NCBI RefSeq assembly: GCF_004768545.1
Contig: NZ_CP038634.1
Span: 868,001-932,000, forward strand
Direction of reading: 5' to 3'
Source: Cupriavidus oxalaticus
GTDB lineage: Bacteria > Pseudomonadota > Gammaproteobacteria > Burkholderiales > Burkholderiaceae
Length of the DNA: 64,000 nucleotides
Numbering within the stretch: position 1 is the stretch's first letter; each line of letters begins with the position of its first letter. Positions 45,795 through 56,490 of the stretch are shown one piece after another. The notes under the pieces were generated by a model. That model did no database searches. It was not told the origin of the DNA and saw only the letters and a program-made list of their open reading frames with translations. The translations under genes were made by a program, and so were the position numbers.

Positions 45795-48700
45795 ATGAAT
45801 GCCCCCATGCCCCCCGATGCGGCCCGCCAGGCCCTGGCCGCTGTGTCGATCGATGACAAGTACGCGCTGGAGTCCGGCCGTGCCTATATGAGCGGCGTAC
45901 AGGCGCTGGTGCGCCTGCCGCTGCTGCAGCGCCGGCGCGATGCCGCGGCCGGCCACAACACCGCCGGCTTTATCTCCGGCTATCGCGGCTCGCCGCTGGG
46001 CACCTATGACCAGGCGCTGTGGCAGGCGCGCGCGCACCTGGCCGCCAGCAACGTGGTGTTCAAGCCCGGCGTCAATGAAGAACTCGGCGTCACGGCGGTG
46101 TGGGGCTCGCAGCAACTGGAGTTCGATGCCGCCAGCAGGAAGTTCGATGGCGTGTTCGGCATCTGGTACGGCAAGGGTCCCGGCGTGGACCGCAGCGGCG
46201 ACGCGCTCAAGCACGCCAACCTGGCCGGCACCGCGCCGCTGGGCGGCGTGATCGCGCTGGCTGGCGACGACCACGTGTCCAAGAGCAGCACGCTGGCGCA
46301 CCAGAGCGACCACACCTTCATGGCGTGCGGGCTGCCGGTGTTCTTCCCGGCGAACGTGCAGGACATCCTCGACCTGGGCGTGCATGCCTTTGCGATGAGC
46401 CGCTTCAGCGGGCTGTGGTCGGGCATGAAGACGGTGCAGGAAGTGGTGGAATCGGGCGCCTCGGTGGTCACCGACGCCGACCGCGTGCGCATCGTGCTGC
46501 CGGAGGATTTCACGCAGCCCGCCGGCGGCCTGCATATCCGCTGGCCCGACGACCCGCTCGCGGCCGAGGCGCGCATGATGGAGTTCAAGTGGCCGGCGGC
46601 GCTGGCCTACGTGCGCGCCAACCGCCTCAACCGCAATGTGATCGAGGGTCCCGATGACCGGCTGGGCATCATTGCCAGCGGCAAGGCCTACAGCGACACA
46701 CGCCAGGCGCTGCTGGACCTGGGGCTGGACGATGCCGCCTGCCGCGCCCTCGGCATCCGCCTGCACAAGGTCAGCGTGGTGTGGCCACTGGAGCCGGACA
46801 GCGTGCGCGACTTCGCGCGCGGCCTGCGCGAGGTGCTGGTGGTCGAGGAAAAACGGCCTGTGATCGAGCAGCAGCTCAAGGACGAGCTCTACCACTACCC
46901 GCCCGCGGCGCGCCCCGCCGTGTTCGGCAAGTACCACCACAGCGACGGCAATGGCGGCGAGTGGAGCCACCGCAAGCCCGCCGAAGACTGGCTGCTGCGC
47001 GCCAAGGCCGACCTGTCGCCGGCGCTGGTGGCCAAGGCCATCGCGCTGCGGCTGAAGGCACTGGGCGTGCCGGCCGACATGGCCGCGCGCATGGACCAGC
47101 GCCTGCAGGAGATCGCCGCCGCCGAACGCGCCACCGCGCAGGGCGACAGCCGCGCCACCGACCGCCTGCCCTGGTTCTGCCCCGGCTGCCCGCACAACAC
47201 CAGCACGCGCGTGCCGGAGGGCTCGGTGGCGACCGCCGGCATCGGCTGCCACGGCATGGTGGTGTGGATGGACCGGTCCACCACCTCGTGGTCGCAGATG
47301 GGCGGCGAAGGCGTGCACTGGATGGGCCAGGCGCCCTTCAGCAAGCGCGCGCACATGTTCGCCAACCTGGGCGATGGCACCTACAACCACTCTGGCCTGC
47401 TGGCGGTGCGCCAGTCGATCCACGCCGGTGTGAACCTGACCTACAAGATCCTGTTCAACAGCGCGGTGGCCATGACCGGCGGCCAGCCGGTCGACGGCCA
47501 GCTCGACGTGCCGGCAATGACGCGCGAACTGGCCGCCGAGGGCGCGCGCCAGATCGTGGTGGTGACGGACGAGCCGGGCAAGTACAAGGGTGTCGGCAAC
47601 CTCGCGGCGGGCGTCACCGTGCGCCACCGCGACGAGCTGGACACCGTGCAGCGCGAGCTGCGCGAGGTCGCCGGCGTGACCGTGATCATCTACGACCAGG
47701 CCTGCGCCACCAAGAAGCGCCGCGAGCGCAAGCGCGGCACCATGGCCGATCCGGCCCGGCGCGTGGTCATCAACGAGCTGGTGTGCGAAGGCTGCGGCGA
47801 CTGCTCGGTGCAGAGCAACTGCCTGGCCGTGCAGCCGGTGGAAACCGATTTCGGGCGCAAGCGCAAGGTCAACCAGGACACCTGCAACAAGGACTTCTCC
47901 TGCACCAAGGGCTTCTGCCCGAGCTTTGTCACGGTCGAAGGCGGCCAGCTGAAGAAGCCCGCGAAGCCGGCCGGCGGCAAGGCCACGCCGCCGGCGATCC
48001 CGATGCCCGCGCTGCCGGATGCCGGCAAGCCGCAGCGCATCGTGGTGGCCGGCATCGGCGGCACCGGCATCGTCACCATCGGCGGCGTGCTCGGCATGGC
48101 TGCGCACCTGGAAGGCAAGGGCGTGATCACGCAGGACGCGACCGGCATGGCGCAGATGGGCGGCGCCACCTGGAGCCATATCCAGATCGCCGCCAGCCCC
48201 GACGCGCTGCACGCCAGCCGTGTCGACCTGGGCATGGCCGACCTGGTGATCGCCTGCGACACCGTGGTCGCGGCCGGCAAGGCGTCGCTGGCGGCGATGT
48301 CGGCACGGACCTATGTGGTGCTGAACAGCCACCTGACCCCCACCGCGGCATTCGTGCGCAACCCCGACTGGGATCCGCAGGCCGGCGAGGCGGTGGCGCG
48401 TATCGCGCGCGCCGTCGGCGAAGGGCAGCTGGCCAGCTTCGACGCCGAGCAGGTCGCGAAGCAGCTGCTGGGCCAGTCGATCTTCGCCAACCTGCTGCTG
48501 CTCGGCTATGCCTGGCAGCAGGGCAAGGTGCCGCTGTCGCACGCGGCGCTGATGCGGGCCATCGAGCTCAACGGCGTGCAGGTGGAAAGCAACAAGGCGG
48601 CGTTCGAATGGGGGCGCCTGGGCGCGCACGATATGCCTGCTCTGCAGTCGTACCTGCCGTCGCAGCCGGACGGCTCGCAGGTGATCCAGTTCGTGCGCAA

Positions 48701-49367
48701 GGTGCCGCTGGCGGAACTGGCGGACAAGTACGCCGGGTTCCTGGCCGGCTACCAGAACCGGGCCTATGCGGCGCAATACGAGTCGTTCATCAGTCGCGTC
48801 AGCGCAGCGGAATCGGTCGTCGGCGGCACCCGCCTCAGCGAAGCCGTGGCCCGCTCGCTGTTCAAGCTGATGGCCTATAAAGACGAATATGAGGTGGCGC
48901 GCCTGCACACCGGCGCCGCCTTCCGCGAGCAGATCGCGTCGATGTTCGAAGGCAAGGTCCGCCTGGTGCACCACCTCGCGCCGCCGCTGCTGGCGCGCAG
49001 GAACCAGGACGGCGAGCCGGTCAAGGGGGCTTACGGCCCATGGATGCGCAACGCCTTCGGCGTGCTGGCCCGCCTCAAGGGCCTGCGCGGCACGCCGTTC
49101 GATCCCTTCGGCTACACGCAGGAACGCAGGCAGGAACGCGCGCTAATTGGCGAGTACCGCCGCAGCATCGAAGCCTTGCTGCCGGCACTTTCCGCGTACA
49201 ACCTCGAACTGGCACTGGAGATCGCGCGGCTGCCGCAGGAGATCCGCGGCTACGGCCACGTCAAGGCGCGCAACCTGGCCGCCACCCGCATCCGCTGGGA
49301 GCGGTTGATGGCGCAGTGGCACGCGGGCGGCACGCAGGTTCCGGCGCGGACCAGCGCGGCGGCATAG
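45795..49367 (+). CDS. Indolepyruvate ferredoxin oxidoreductase, fused alpha/gamma-type
   Basis: 1190 residues, single-chain IOR as found in many proteobacteria. Order: pyrimidine/TPP-binding N-terminus (AGFISGYRGSPLGTYD), TPP region with FCPGCPHNTSTR and NLGDGTYNHSGLLA, a [4Fe-4S] segment CEGCGDCSVQSNC followed by CNKDFSCTKGFCP, then a C-terminal gamma domain (VAGIGGTGIVTIGGVLGMAA). It oxidatively decarboxylates aryl 2-oxoacids to acyl-CoA with reduced ferredoxin or another acceptor. 91 bp after the dehydrogenase, which could make its 2-oxoacid. Confidence 0.92.
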   Translation: MNAPMPPDAARQALAAVSIDDKYALESGRAYMSGVQALVRLPLLQRRRDAAAGHNTAGFISGYRGSPLGTYDQALWQARAHLAASNVVFKPGVNEELGVTAVWGSQQLEFDAASRKFDGVFGIWYGKGPGVDRSGDALKHANLAGTAPLGGVIALAGDDHVSKSSTLAHQSDHTFMACGLPVFFPANVQDILDLGVHAFAMSRFSGLWSGMKTVQEVVESGASVVTDADRVRIVLPEDFTQPAGGLHIRWPDDPLAAEARMMEFKWPAALAYVRANRLNRNVIEGPDDRLGIIASGKAYSDTRQALLDLGLDDAACRALGIRLHKVSVVWPLEPDSVRDFARGLREVLVVEEKRPVIEQQLKDELYHYPPAARPAVFGKYHHSDGNGGEWSHRKPAEDWLLRAKADLSPALVAKAIALRLKALGVPADMAARMDQRLQEIAAAERATAQGDSRATDRLPWFCPGCPHNTSTRVPEGSVATAGIGCHGMVVWMDRSTTSWSQMGGEGVHWMGQAPFSKRAHMFANLGDGTYNHSGLLAVRQSIHAGVNLTYKILFNSAVAMTGGQPVDGQLDVPAMTRELAAEGARQIVVVTDEPGKYKGVGNLAAGVTVRHRDELDTVQRELREVAGVTVIIYDQACATKKRRERKRGTMADPARRVVINELVCEGCGDCSVQSNCLAVQPVETDFGRKRKVNQDTCNKDFSCTKGFCPSFVTVEGGQLKKPAKPAGGKATPPAIPMPALPDAGKPQRIVVAGIGGTGIVTIGGVLGMAAHLEGKGVITQDATGMAQMGGATWSHIQIAASPDALHASRVDLGMADLVIACDTVVAAGKASLAAMSARTYVVLNSHLTPTAAFVRNPDWDPQAGEAVARIARAVGEGQLASFDAEQVAKQLLGQSIFANLLLLGYAWQQGKVPLSHAALMRAIELNGVQVESNKAAFEWGRLGAHDMPALQSYLPSQPDGSQVIQFVRKVPLAELADKYAGFLAGYQNRAYAAQYESFISRVSAAESVVGGTRLSEAVARSLFKLMAYKDEYEVARLHTGAAFREQIASMFEGKVRLVHHLAPPLLARRNQDGEPVKGAYGPWMRNAFGVLARLKGLRGTPFDPFGYTQERRQERALIGEYRRSIEALLPALSAYNLELALEIARLPQEIRGYGHVKARNLAATRIRWERLMAQWHAGGTQVPARTSAAA

Positions 49368-49467
49368 GCAAGCTCAAACAGCATCCACCACAGACTGAAG
49401 ACAACGAACGGGTCCCGGCCGCCGCTGCTGCCGCGGGTCCCGCCACAGAGACAGCGAGGAGACAGAG

Positions 49468-50475
49468 ATGATGAAGACCGTACTGAACCGCTTTGGCCGC
49501 GCCCTGGGTGCGATCGCGCTTGCCACCTCATTTGGCGCCCCATTTGCCGCCTGCGCCACCGGTGCGCTGGCGCAGGGCGGATATCCCAACCGCCCGATCC
49601 GCATCATCGTGCCCTGGCCCGCGGGCGGCGGTGTCGACGCCGTCACGCGCACGGTGGCCGAGAAGATGAGCGCCAGCCTGGGCCAGCAGGTGATCGTCGA
49701 CAACCGCCCCGGCGCCACCGGCAATATCGGCGCCGGCATGGGCGCGAAGGCGGCACCCGACGGCTACACGCTGCTGGTCGCCAGCGCGCCGATGGCGATC
49801 AATGCCAGCCTGCACAAGAACCTGCCGTTCGACCTGGGCAAGGACTTCGCGCCGCTGGGCCTGATGGCGAGCTCGCCCTACATGCTGGTGGTCAACCCGT
49901 CGGTGGCCGGTTCCGTCAAGGAACTGGTGGCGCGCGCCAGGGCCGAGCCCGGCAAGCTGAGCTATGCTTCGGTCGGGCCGGGCACGCAGCAGAACGTGGT
50001 CAGCGAAGTGTTCAAGGAAAACGCCCAGATCAACGTCGTGCACGCTCCCTACAAGGGTGGCCCGCAGGCGCTGACCGACATGGTGGGCGGGCATATCCAC
50101 ATGATGTTCCACGGCGTGCCGGCGGTGATGCCATTCGTCAAGGGCGGCCAGCTCAAGGCCATTGCCGTGGCAAGCAAGCAGCGCCTGCCGCTGTTCCCTG
50201 ACGTGCCGACCATGGCGGAGTCCGGCTTCCCCGGCATCGAGGCCAGCGAATGGTATGGCCTGGTGGCCCCTGCCGGCACGCCCAAGGAAATCGTCGCGCT
50301 GCTCGGCAAGGAAATCGACAAGGCGCTCAACGCCCCCGGCGTGCGCCAGCAACTGGCCAGCAAGGGCTATGACCCGGCCGCGCCGGGCACGCCGGACCAG
50401 TTCGCGTCCTTCATGGCGGCCGAGCAGAAGAAGTGGGCGCTGGCGATCAAGCAGACCGGGTTCCGCCTGGAGTAA
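49468..50475 (+). CDS. Bug-family (TctC) periplasmic solute receptor
   Basis: 335 residues with a signal peptide ending GALAQ-GG, then PNRPIRIIVPWPAGGGVDAVTR, the conserved Bug anion loop, and VDNRPGATGNIGAG. GAGGAGACAG precedes the ATG pair. These receptors bind carboxylic acids or amino acids; many in Cupriavidus are orphans without TctAB, as here. It may capture the substrate of the neighbouring enzymes or act as a sensor. Confidence 0.92.
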   Translation: MMKTVLNRFGRALGAIALATSFGAPFAACATGALAQGGYPNRPIRIIVPWPAGGGVDAVTRTVAEKMSASLGQQVIVDNRPGATGNIGAGMGAKAAPDGYTLLVASAPMAINASLHKNLPFDLGKDFAPLGLMASSPYMLVVNPSVAGSVKELVARARAEPGKLSYASVGPGTQQNVVSEVFKENAQINVVHAPYKGGPQALTDMVGGHIHMMFHGVPAVMPFVKGGQLKAIAVASKQRLPLFPDVPTMAESGFPGIEASEWYGLVAPAGTPKEIVALLGKEIDKALNAPGVRQQLASKGYDPAAPGTPDQFASFMAAEQKKWALAIKQTGFRLE

Positions 50476-50520
50476 GCGGCCACCGTCGCCCGCTCGCATT
50501 CCCCATCCTGCCTGCCTCCG

Positions 50521-50555
50521 CAATCGGTACGACGCTTCCGGCGCCGTACCGATTG
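50521..50555 (+). terminator. Perfect 11-bp hairpin after the Bug gene
   Basis: CAATCGGTACG and CGTACCGATTG pair exactly around 13 bases, 46 bp past the stop. The following GGGGCTTTC is a weak U-tract. It separates the hydro-lyase/IOR/Bug unit from the ABC transporter operon. Confidence 0.65.
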
Positions 50556-50773
50556 GGGCTTTCCCGAGGGTTTCGCTGTCGCTATTTCGCTGTGCGGAAT
50601 TGTCAGCCGGTTTCCTTGACGATGCCGCGAAGCCTGTGCAAAAGTCGGTGAAAACGAACGATCGTGCGGGAATAATCCCGACACCTCGTCACCGGGCTTT
50701 CGCTGCCGCCGATGGCACAGCGGTGCCCGGCAAGCCGGGCGGCCACGTTGCCGCATCGCACAGGAGACAGCCC

Positions 50774-50902
50774 ATGCAGTATCCGCACCCCGCGTCCGCG
50801 CATCCGCCCCGTGACCGTCACGGCGCGATCCCCGCCACGCCGGCCGGCACACGCCAGCCAGGCGCCGGCGCCCGCTGTCAGGCCCGCACTCCGCGCACCT
50901 GA
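50774..50902 (+). CDS. Possible short ORF upstream of livH
   Basis: 42 codons starting MQYPHPASAHPP after AGGAGACAGCCC. Composition is Pro/Ala/Arg-rich and it ends 118 bp before livH. It could be a leader peptide or chance; no homologue is recognised. Confidence 0.2.
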   Translation: MQYPHPASAHPPRDRHGAIPATPAGTRQPGAGARCQARTPRT

Positions 50903-51020
50903 TCCCCATACGCCCCGAATTCTTGCGCGGCAGCGCCCGGCGCTGCCGCGAGGGATCACGCGCGGCGTCTTGCCAGCGCGTGCCTGGATTTCCGATTCGC
51001 GAACCGCATGAGGTAACCCC

Positions 51021-51884
51021 GTGGCATTGTTCCTTCAACAGATACTCAACGGCCTGACGCTGGGCGGCGTCTACAGCCTGGTGGCGCTTGGCCTGACGCT
51101 GGTCTACGGCATCCTGCACGTGCCCAATTTCGCGCACGGCGCGTTCTACATGGCCGGCGCCTATGTGTCGTACTACCTGATGACGGCGCTGGGCATGAAC
51201 TACTGGCTGGCGATGGTCGGCGCCGCGCTGGTGGTGGCGGTGCTGTCGATGCTGGCCGACCGGCTGGTGTTCCATCCGCTGCGCAACTCGCCCGAGCTGC
51301 ACGACATGATCGCGGCCATCGGCATCCTGCTGTTCCTGGAGGCCGGCGCGCAGGCGCTGTGGGGCGCGGACTTCCATCGCATGCCGACGCCGTACGGCCA
51401 GATCGTCGACGTCTTCGGCCTGACCGCGCCGCTGCAGCGCCTGCTGATCATCGGCGCCGCGTTTGCGCTGATGGTGCTGCTGCACCTGTTCCTCACGCGC
51501 ACCATGACCGGCGCCACCATCATGGCGATGGCGCAGAACCGCGACGGCGCCGCGCTGGTCGGCATCGATGCGACGCGCGTCACGCTGCTGGTCTTCGCCA
51601 TCTCCGGCGCACTGGCCGCGATCGCCGCCACGCTGTACGCGCCGATCAACCTGGTCTACCCGAGCATGGGCAACCTGGTGATCACCAAGGCCTTCGTCAT
51701 CATCATCCTGGGCGGCATGGGCAGCATTCCCGGCGCCATCGTCGGCGGGCTGATCATCGGCATGGCCGAGAGCTTCGGCGGCTTCTACGTTTCCACCGAC
51801 TACAAGGACATCATCGCCTTCGTGCTGCTGGTGGTGATCCTGTCGATCCGGCCGCAGGGCCTGTTTGCCGGCAAGGCAGCCTGA
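51021..51884 (+). CDS. livH: Branched-chain-type ABC transporter permease
   Basis: 287 residues from a GTG start with GAGGTAACCCC in front. About eight membrane helices; opening FLQQILNGLTLGGVYSLVALGLTLVYG and the ILGGMGSIPGAIVGGLIIG loop that contacts the ATPases are typical LivH. First of five liv genes. The cargo of HAAT-family systems ranges from branched-chain amino acids to amides and aromatic acids; here it may serve the adjacent catabolic unit. Confidence 0.93.
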   Translation: MALFLQQILNGLTLGGVYSLVALGLTLVYGILHVPNFAHGAFYMAGAYVSYYLMTALGMNYWLAMVGAALVVAVLSMLADRLVFHPLRNSPELHDMIAAIGILLFLEAGAQALWGADFHRMPTPYGQIVDVFGLTAPLQRLLIIGAAFALMVLLHLFLTRTMTGATIMAMAQNRDGAALVGIDATRVTLLVFAISGALAAIAATLYAPINLVYPSMGNLVITKAFVIIILGGMGSIPGAIVGGLIIGMAESFGGFYVSTDYKDIIAFVLLVVILSIRPQGLFAGKAA

Positions 51885-51894
51885 GGAGTACGAC

Positions 51895-52918
51895 ATGAAA
51901 GCACTGCAAGGAAAGACCGGCTGGATGCTGCTGCTGGCACTGGCCATCGCGTTCCCGCTGGTCACGCCCAACAGCTACTACCTGACCGTGATGACGCTGG
52001 CCTTCATCTACGCCATCGCCACGCTCGGACTCAACCTCATCACCGGCTACACCGGCCAGCTCAACCTGGCGCACGGCGGCTTCATGGCCATCGGCGCCTA
52101 CACGCTGGGCATCCTGACCGTCGATCACCAGGTGCCGTTCTGGCTCGCCTTCGTGCTGGCCGGCGTGGTCTGCATGGTGCTGGGCTACGTCGTCGGCGTG
52201 GTGTCGCTGCGGCTGAAGGGCCATTACTTCTCGATCTTCACCATGTGCATCGGCTACATCATCTACCTGGTGATCGAGAAATGGGAAAGCCTGACGCACG
52301 GCACCGTGGGGCTGATCGGCATCCCGGTGCCGGCTGCGATCGGACCGCTCGCGTTCGACAGCGTGCAGGCGCAGTACTACCTGGTGCTGTTCTTCCTGGC
52401 TGTGGGCACGTTCCTGATGCACCGCATCGTCACCTCGCTGCTGGGCCGCAGCTTCATGGCCGTGCGCAACAGCGATGCGCTGGCGGAAGCGCTGGGCATC
52501 AACCTGATGCGCACCAAGGTGCTGTCGTTCGTACTGTCGGTGGGTTACGCCGGTTTTGCCGGCGCGCTGTACGCCGGCCAGGTGCGCTTCCTGGGTCCGG
52601 ACATCGCCCGCACCGACCTGACCTTCGACATGGTGATGTCGATGCTGGTGGGCGGCATCGGCACCCTCTTCGGGCCGTTGCTGGGCGCGGTGCTGGTGCC
52701 GTGGATCACGCAGTCGCTGCAGTTCATGCAGGACTACCGCATGCTGGTGTTCGGGCCGGTGCTGATCCTGCTGATCATCTTCGTGCCGGACGGCATCGTG
52801 GGTTCCTGGCTGAAGAAGCAGGCGCGCAAGGCCGCCGCCGCACGCCGCGGCAAGCAGGCACAGCCCGCTGCCGCCGGCAACATCGCATCTGTCCCGACCA
52901 CCCGCGCCGGAGCCGACC

Positions 52919-52926
<8 letters not shown>
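51895..52926 (+). CDS. livM: Branched-chain-type ABC transporter permease
   Basis: 343 residues from ATG 51895 (GAGGAG in front), starting 10 bp after livH. LNLITGYTGQLNLAHGGFMAIGAY is the LivM signature and GGIGTLFGPLLGA the ATPase-contact loop. The C-terminus has a basic KKQARKAAAARRGKQ tail. Overlaps livG by 8 bp. Confidence 0.93.
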
Positions 52927-53669
<743 letters not shown>

Positions 53670-53683
<14 letters not shown>

Positions 53684-54377
53684 ACGCGTCTCGCTGTCGT
53701 ACGGCAGCTTCCGTGCGCTGGACAACATCACGCTGCACGCCGGCGCCGGCGAGCTGGTGGTGCTGCTGGGCGCCAACGGTGCCGGCAAGAGCTCGATCTT
53801 CCTGGCGATGAGCGCAATCCACCGCATCAGCGGCGGCAGCATGCGCTTCGACGGGCGCGAACTGTCGGGCATGAAGCCGTCGCAGATCGTGCAGGCGGGG
53901 CTGGTGCATTGCCCGGAAGGACGCAAGCTCTTTCCGGCGATGAGCGTGGAAAAGAACCTGGTGCTGGGCGCCTATGTGCACCGGCGCGACGGGGCGGGGA
54001 TCCGCAGGACGCTGGAGGAAGTCTATGAACTCTTCCCGATCCTGCGGCAGAAGAAGGACGACCCCGCGGGATCGCTGTCGGGCGGGCAGCAGCAGATGGT
54101 GGCGCTGGGCCGCGCGCTGATGAGCCGGCCGCGCGCACTGCTGCTGGACGAGCCGTCGCTCGGGCTGGCGCCGCTGGTGGTCAAGCAGATGTTCGAGATC
54201 ATCCAGCGCATCAACCGCGCCGGCACCACGGTGCTGCTGGCCGAGCAGAACGCGTACGCGGCGCTGGGGATCGCGCATCGCGCGTACGTGATCGAGAGCG
54301 GGAAGATCGTGATGGAGGGGGACAGGGATACGTTGCTGAAGGACGAGGGGATTCGGAAGGCGTATATCGGGGGTTAA
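53670..54377 (+). CDS. livF: Branched-chain-type ABC transporter ATPase
   Basis: 235 residues from ATG 53670 (GGGAGCC in front; the open frame starts 10 codons earlier). Walker A GANGAGKSSIF, intact signature LSGGQQQMVALGRALM, Walker B ALLLDEPSLGLAP. Completes the ATPase dimer with LivG. Confidence 0.94.
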
Positions 54378-54410
54378 GGAACCAAAGGCCTCCACTACCG
54401 ATTGTGTGCT

Positions 54411-54442
54411 CCCTCTCCCGCTTGCGAGAGAGGGAAGCAAAC
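54411..54442. repeat. Dispersed intergenic palindromic repeat, copy 2
   Basis: CCCTCTCCCG, CTTG, CGAGAGAGGG, AAGCAAAC; 31 of 32 bases as at 28631-28662, same orientation. It lies between livF and livK, where a hairpin could allow high expression of the binding protein from the shared message. Confidence 0.8.
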
Positions 54443-54501
54443 CGTGCGGTCGTTAAGGGACAGCAGACATAACAAGCGCAGTACATCCAGGAGACATCAC
54501 C

Positions 54502-55683
54502 ATGCAAAGCAACATCATCCGCCGTATCTTCCCGCTGGCCGCCACCGCCGTGGCCGCCATGACCGCCATAATGGCTTCGGGCGCCGCGCTGGCGCAGGAA
54601 GTCGTCAAGATCGGCTATACCGGCCCGCTGTCCGGCGGCGCCGCGCTCTATGGCAAGAACGTGCTGTCGGGCGTGCAGATGGCGGTGGATGAAATCAACA
54701 CCGCCGGGCTGGAGGTCAAGGGCAAGAAGGTCAAGCTGGAAGTGGTGGCGCTGGACGACAAGTACTCGCCCGCCGAGGCCGCCATCAACGGCCGCCGGCT
54801 GGTGCAGCAGCACAAGACCGCGGCGATCTTCGTGCCGCACTCGGGCGGCATCTTTGCGCTGCAGGCCTTCAACGAGCAGGAGAAATTCCTGGTGATGGCC
54901 TATTCCAGCGTGCCGCGCATCACCGATGCCGGCAACAAGCTGACCATCCGCATCCCCCCGGCCTATACCGGCTATATCGAGCCGTTCATCAAGGCGCAGA
55001 TGAAGCGCTATGGCAAGAACGTGGCGCTGACGCCGGCGGATCACGACTATGCCAAGGCCTGGGTGCAGGCCTTCGTGCCGGCCTGGGAATCGGCCGGCGG
55101 CAAGGTGGTGGCCAACAACCCGATGTCGTACACCAAGGCCACCGACTTCTACAGCGGCGTGTCGCGCGCCATCAGCGAGAAGCCGGACGTGATGTTCGTC
55201 GGCGGACCGTCCGAGCCGACCGCGCTTGTGGTCAAGCAGGCGCGCGAACTGGGTTTCAAGGGCGGCTTTATCGTGATGGACCAGGCCAAGATGGACGAGA
55301 TGGCCAAGGTCACCAACGGGCTGTCGATGCTGGAAGGCTCGATCGGCGTGCTGCCGCTGGTCAACGACAACCGCCCGGCGGCGCAGGCGTTCAATGCCAA
55401 GTACAAGAAGCTGCATGACGGCCGCGATGCGACCACCGAGATGTCGCTGAACTACACCATGGTCTATGCGCTGGCCGGCGCCATGAAGCTGGCGGGCACC
55501 ACCAGCGATGCCGCGGCGATCCGCGCAAAGATGCCGGACGCGGTGAAGGGACTGGCCAGGGAGGTCAATCCCAACGAAGTCGACGGCATCGACGCCAAGG
55601 GCGGCTCGATGGCCGATACCGTGGTGGGCTGGGTACAGAACGGCAAGATCTCGCAGGTGCGGCTGTCGGAGCTGGCCAAGTAA
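54502..55683 (+). CDS. livK: Branched-chain-type ABC transporter substrate-binding protein
   Basis: 393 residues, signal peptide ending ALAQ-EV, then VKIGYTGPLSGGAALYGKNVLSGVQMAVDEIN (split here to the KIGYTGPLSGG opening), the type I periplasmic fold of LivJ/K. CAGGAGACATCACC precedes the ATG. Last gene of the liv operon, followed by tandem repeats and a terminator. Confidence 0.93.
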   Translation: MQSNIIRRIFPLAATAVAAMTAIMASGAALAQEVVKIGYTGPLSGGAALYGKNVLSGVQMAVDEINTAGLEVKGKKVKLEVVALDDKYSPAEAAINGRRLVQQHKTAAIFVPHSGGIFALQAFNEQEKFLVMAYSSVPRITDAGNKLTIRIPPAYTGYIEPFIKAQMKRYGKNVALTPADHDYAKAWVQAFVPAWESAGGKVVANNPMSYTKATDFYSGVSRAISEKPDVMFVGGPSEPTALVVKQARELGFKGGFIVMDQAKMDEMAKVTNGLSMLEGSIGVLPLVNDNRPAAQAFNAKYKKLHDGRDATTEMSLNYTMVYALAGAMKLAGTTSDAAAIRAKMPDAVKGLAREVNPNEVDGIDAKGGSMADTVVGWVQNGKISQVRLSELAK

Positions 55684-55686
55684 GGT

Positions 55687-55729
55687 GGCCAGATGAGCTG
55701 GCCAAATGCGCTGGCCAAATGAGTTGGCC
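55687..55729. repeat. 13-bp tandem repeat after livK
   Basis: GGCCAGATGAGCT, GGCCAAATGCGCT and GGCCAAATGAGTT in a row, then GGCC: three and a third units differing at one to three positions. It begins 4 bp after the livK stop and ends 11 bp before the terminator stem. Confidence 0.8.
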
Positions 55730-55739
55730 ATCCACGCCG

Positions 55740-55777
55740 AAAAGCCCTGCAGGCCACGCGCCTGTGGGGCTTTTTTC
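55740..55777 (+). terminator. Rho-independent terminator of the liv operon
   Basis: AAAAGCCCTGCAGGC pairs with GCCTGTGGGGCTTTT (13 of 15) and ends in six T. The A-tract on the left arm makes it bidirectional, so it can also stop transcripts of the J-domain gene from the other strand. Confidence 0.9.
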
Positions 55778-55831
55778 TGTTGGCGGCAACCGACAGGATC
55801 CGACGCGTCTCAGCCGGAGGTCGGCGCGCCG

Positions 55832-56419
55832 CTACGAGCGAACGCCGAACAGGCCGTGCCAGAACGAATCGAAGGCGCCGGGATGGCGCCTGTGGCGCTC
55901 CGGGGCATCGTGCCCTGACGCCGCCGCTGCCTCGGGTTCCGGCGCCTGCGCGGCAGCCGCGCTTGCCTGCCGCGATGCCTGCAAGGCCGAAACGCTGTCG
56001 GCGATGCGGGCCGCCAGCTCCGCCTCGCAATCGCGGCCGAGCAGCACGCCAAACAGGACATCGCGGTTGTGGCCGTCATCGGCAAAGCGCATGGCGATGG
56101 TGACCATCTTCTCGTACTGTTCCTGCGCCGCGCGCTGGGCCTCGCGCTGCGCGGCGCGTTCCTGCTCTTCGTGTGCTTCCTGCTCCGCCTGCCAGCGGCG
56201 CATCTCGCGCTCGAACACTTCGTCGTAGATCTGGCGCTGTTCGGCGTCGGACAGGATCGCGTAGGCGTCGCGGATTTCCTGGAAGGCCGCGTGCGCCTCG
56301 GCCTCGCGGCCGAGGTTGCGGTCCGGGTGCCATTTCATTGCGGCGCGCCGGTACGCCAGCTTGATCTCGTCAAGGGTGGCGTCGGCTTGCACGCCTAGTG
56401 TCGCGTAGAGGGTCGTCAT
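55832..56419 (-). CDS. J-domain (DnaJ-like) protein
   Basis: 195 residues. N-terminal J domain, residues 1-68, with the HPD motif in KWHPDRNLG that stimulates Hsp70 ATPase. The middle is a charged, Gln/Glu-rich helix (EQEAHEEQERAAQREAQRA) likely to be coiled coil, and the C-terminus is low in complexity. No G/F region or zinc fingers, so a class C co-chaperone. 71 bp beyond the end of the large FecR-like gene on the same strand. Confidence 0.9.
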   Translation of the reverse strand: MTTLYATLGVQADATLDEIKLAYRRAAMKWHPDRNLGREAEAHAAFQEIRDAYAILSDAEQRQIYDEVFEREMRRWQAEQEAHEEQERAAQREAQRAAQEQYEKMVTIAMRFADDGHNRDVLFGVLLGRDCEAELAARIADSVSALQASRQASAAAAQAPEPEAAAASGHDAPERHRRHPGAFDSFWHGLFGVRS

Positions 56420-56490
56420 GGGGCGATGGGGGCGCTGCTGGGCTGGCGTTCATGCTAGCACGGCGCGCCGGCCCATCGGGGGCATCGCCG

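Larger units (their letters stand above)
50476..51020. other. 545-bp region between the Bug gene and livH
   Basis: Contains the Bug terminator hairpin and presumably the liv promoter. GGGAATAATCCC (near 50678) is a short dyad. One short ORF with a ribosome site (50774-50902) is listed separately; nothing else coding is supported. Confidence 0.5.

Noticed and set aside
45765..48974. 1069-codon open frame antisense to the indolepyruvate oxidoreductase
   Set aside because: The sense strand has residue-level matches to a known enzyme; the antisense frame is His/Arg/Ala-rich, has no domain or ribosome site, and arises from high GC codon bias.
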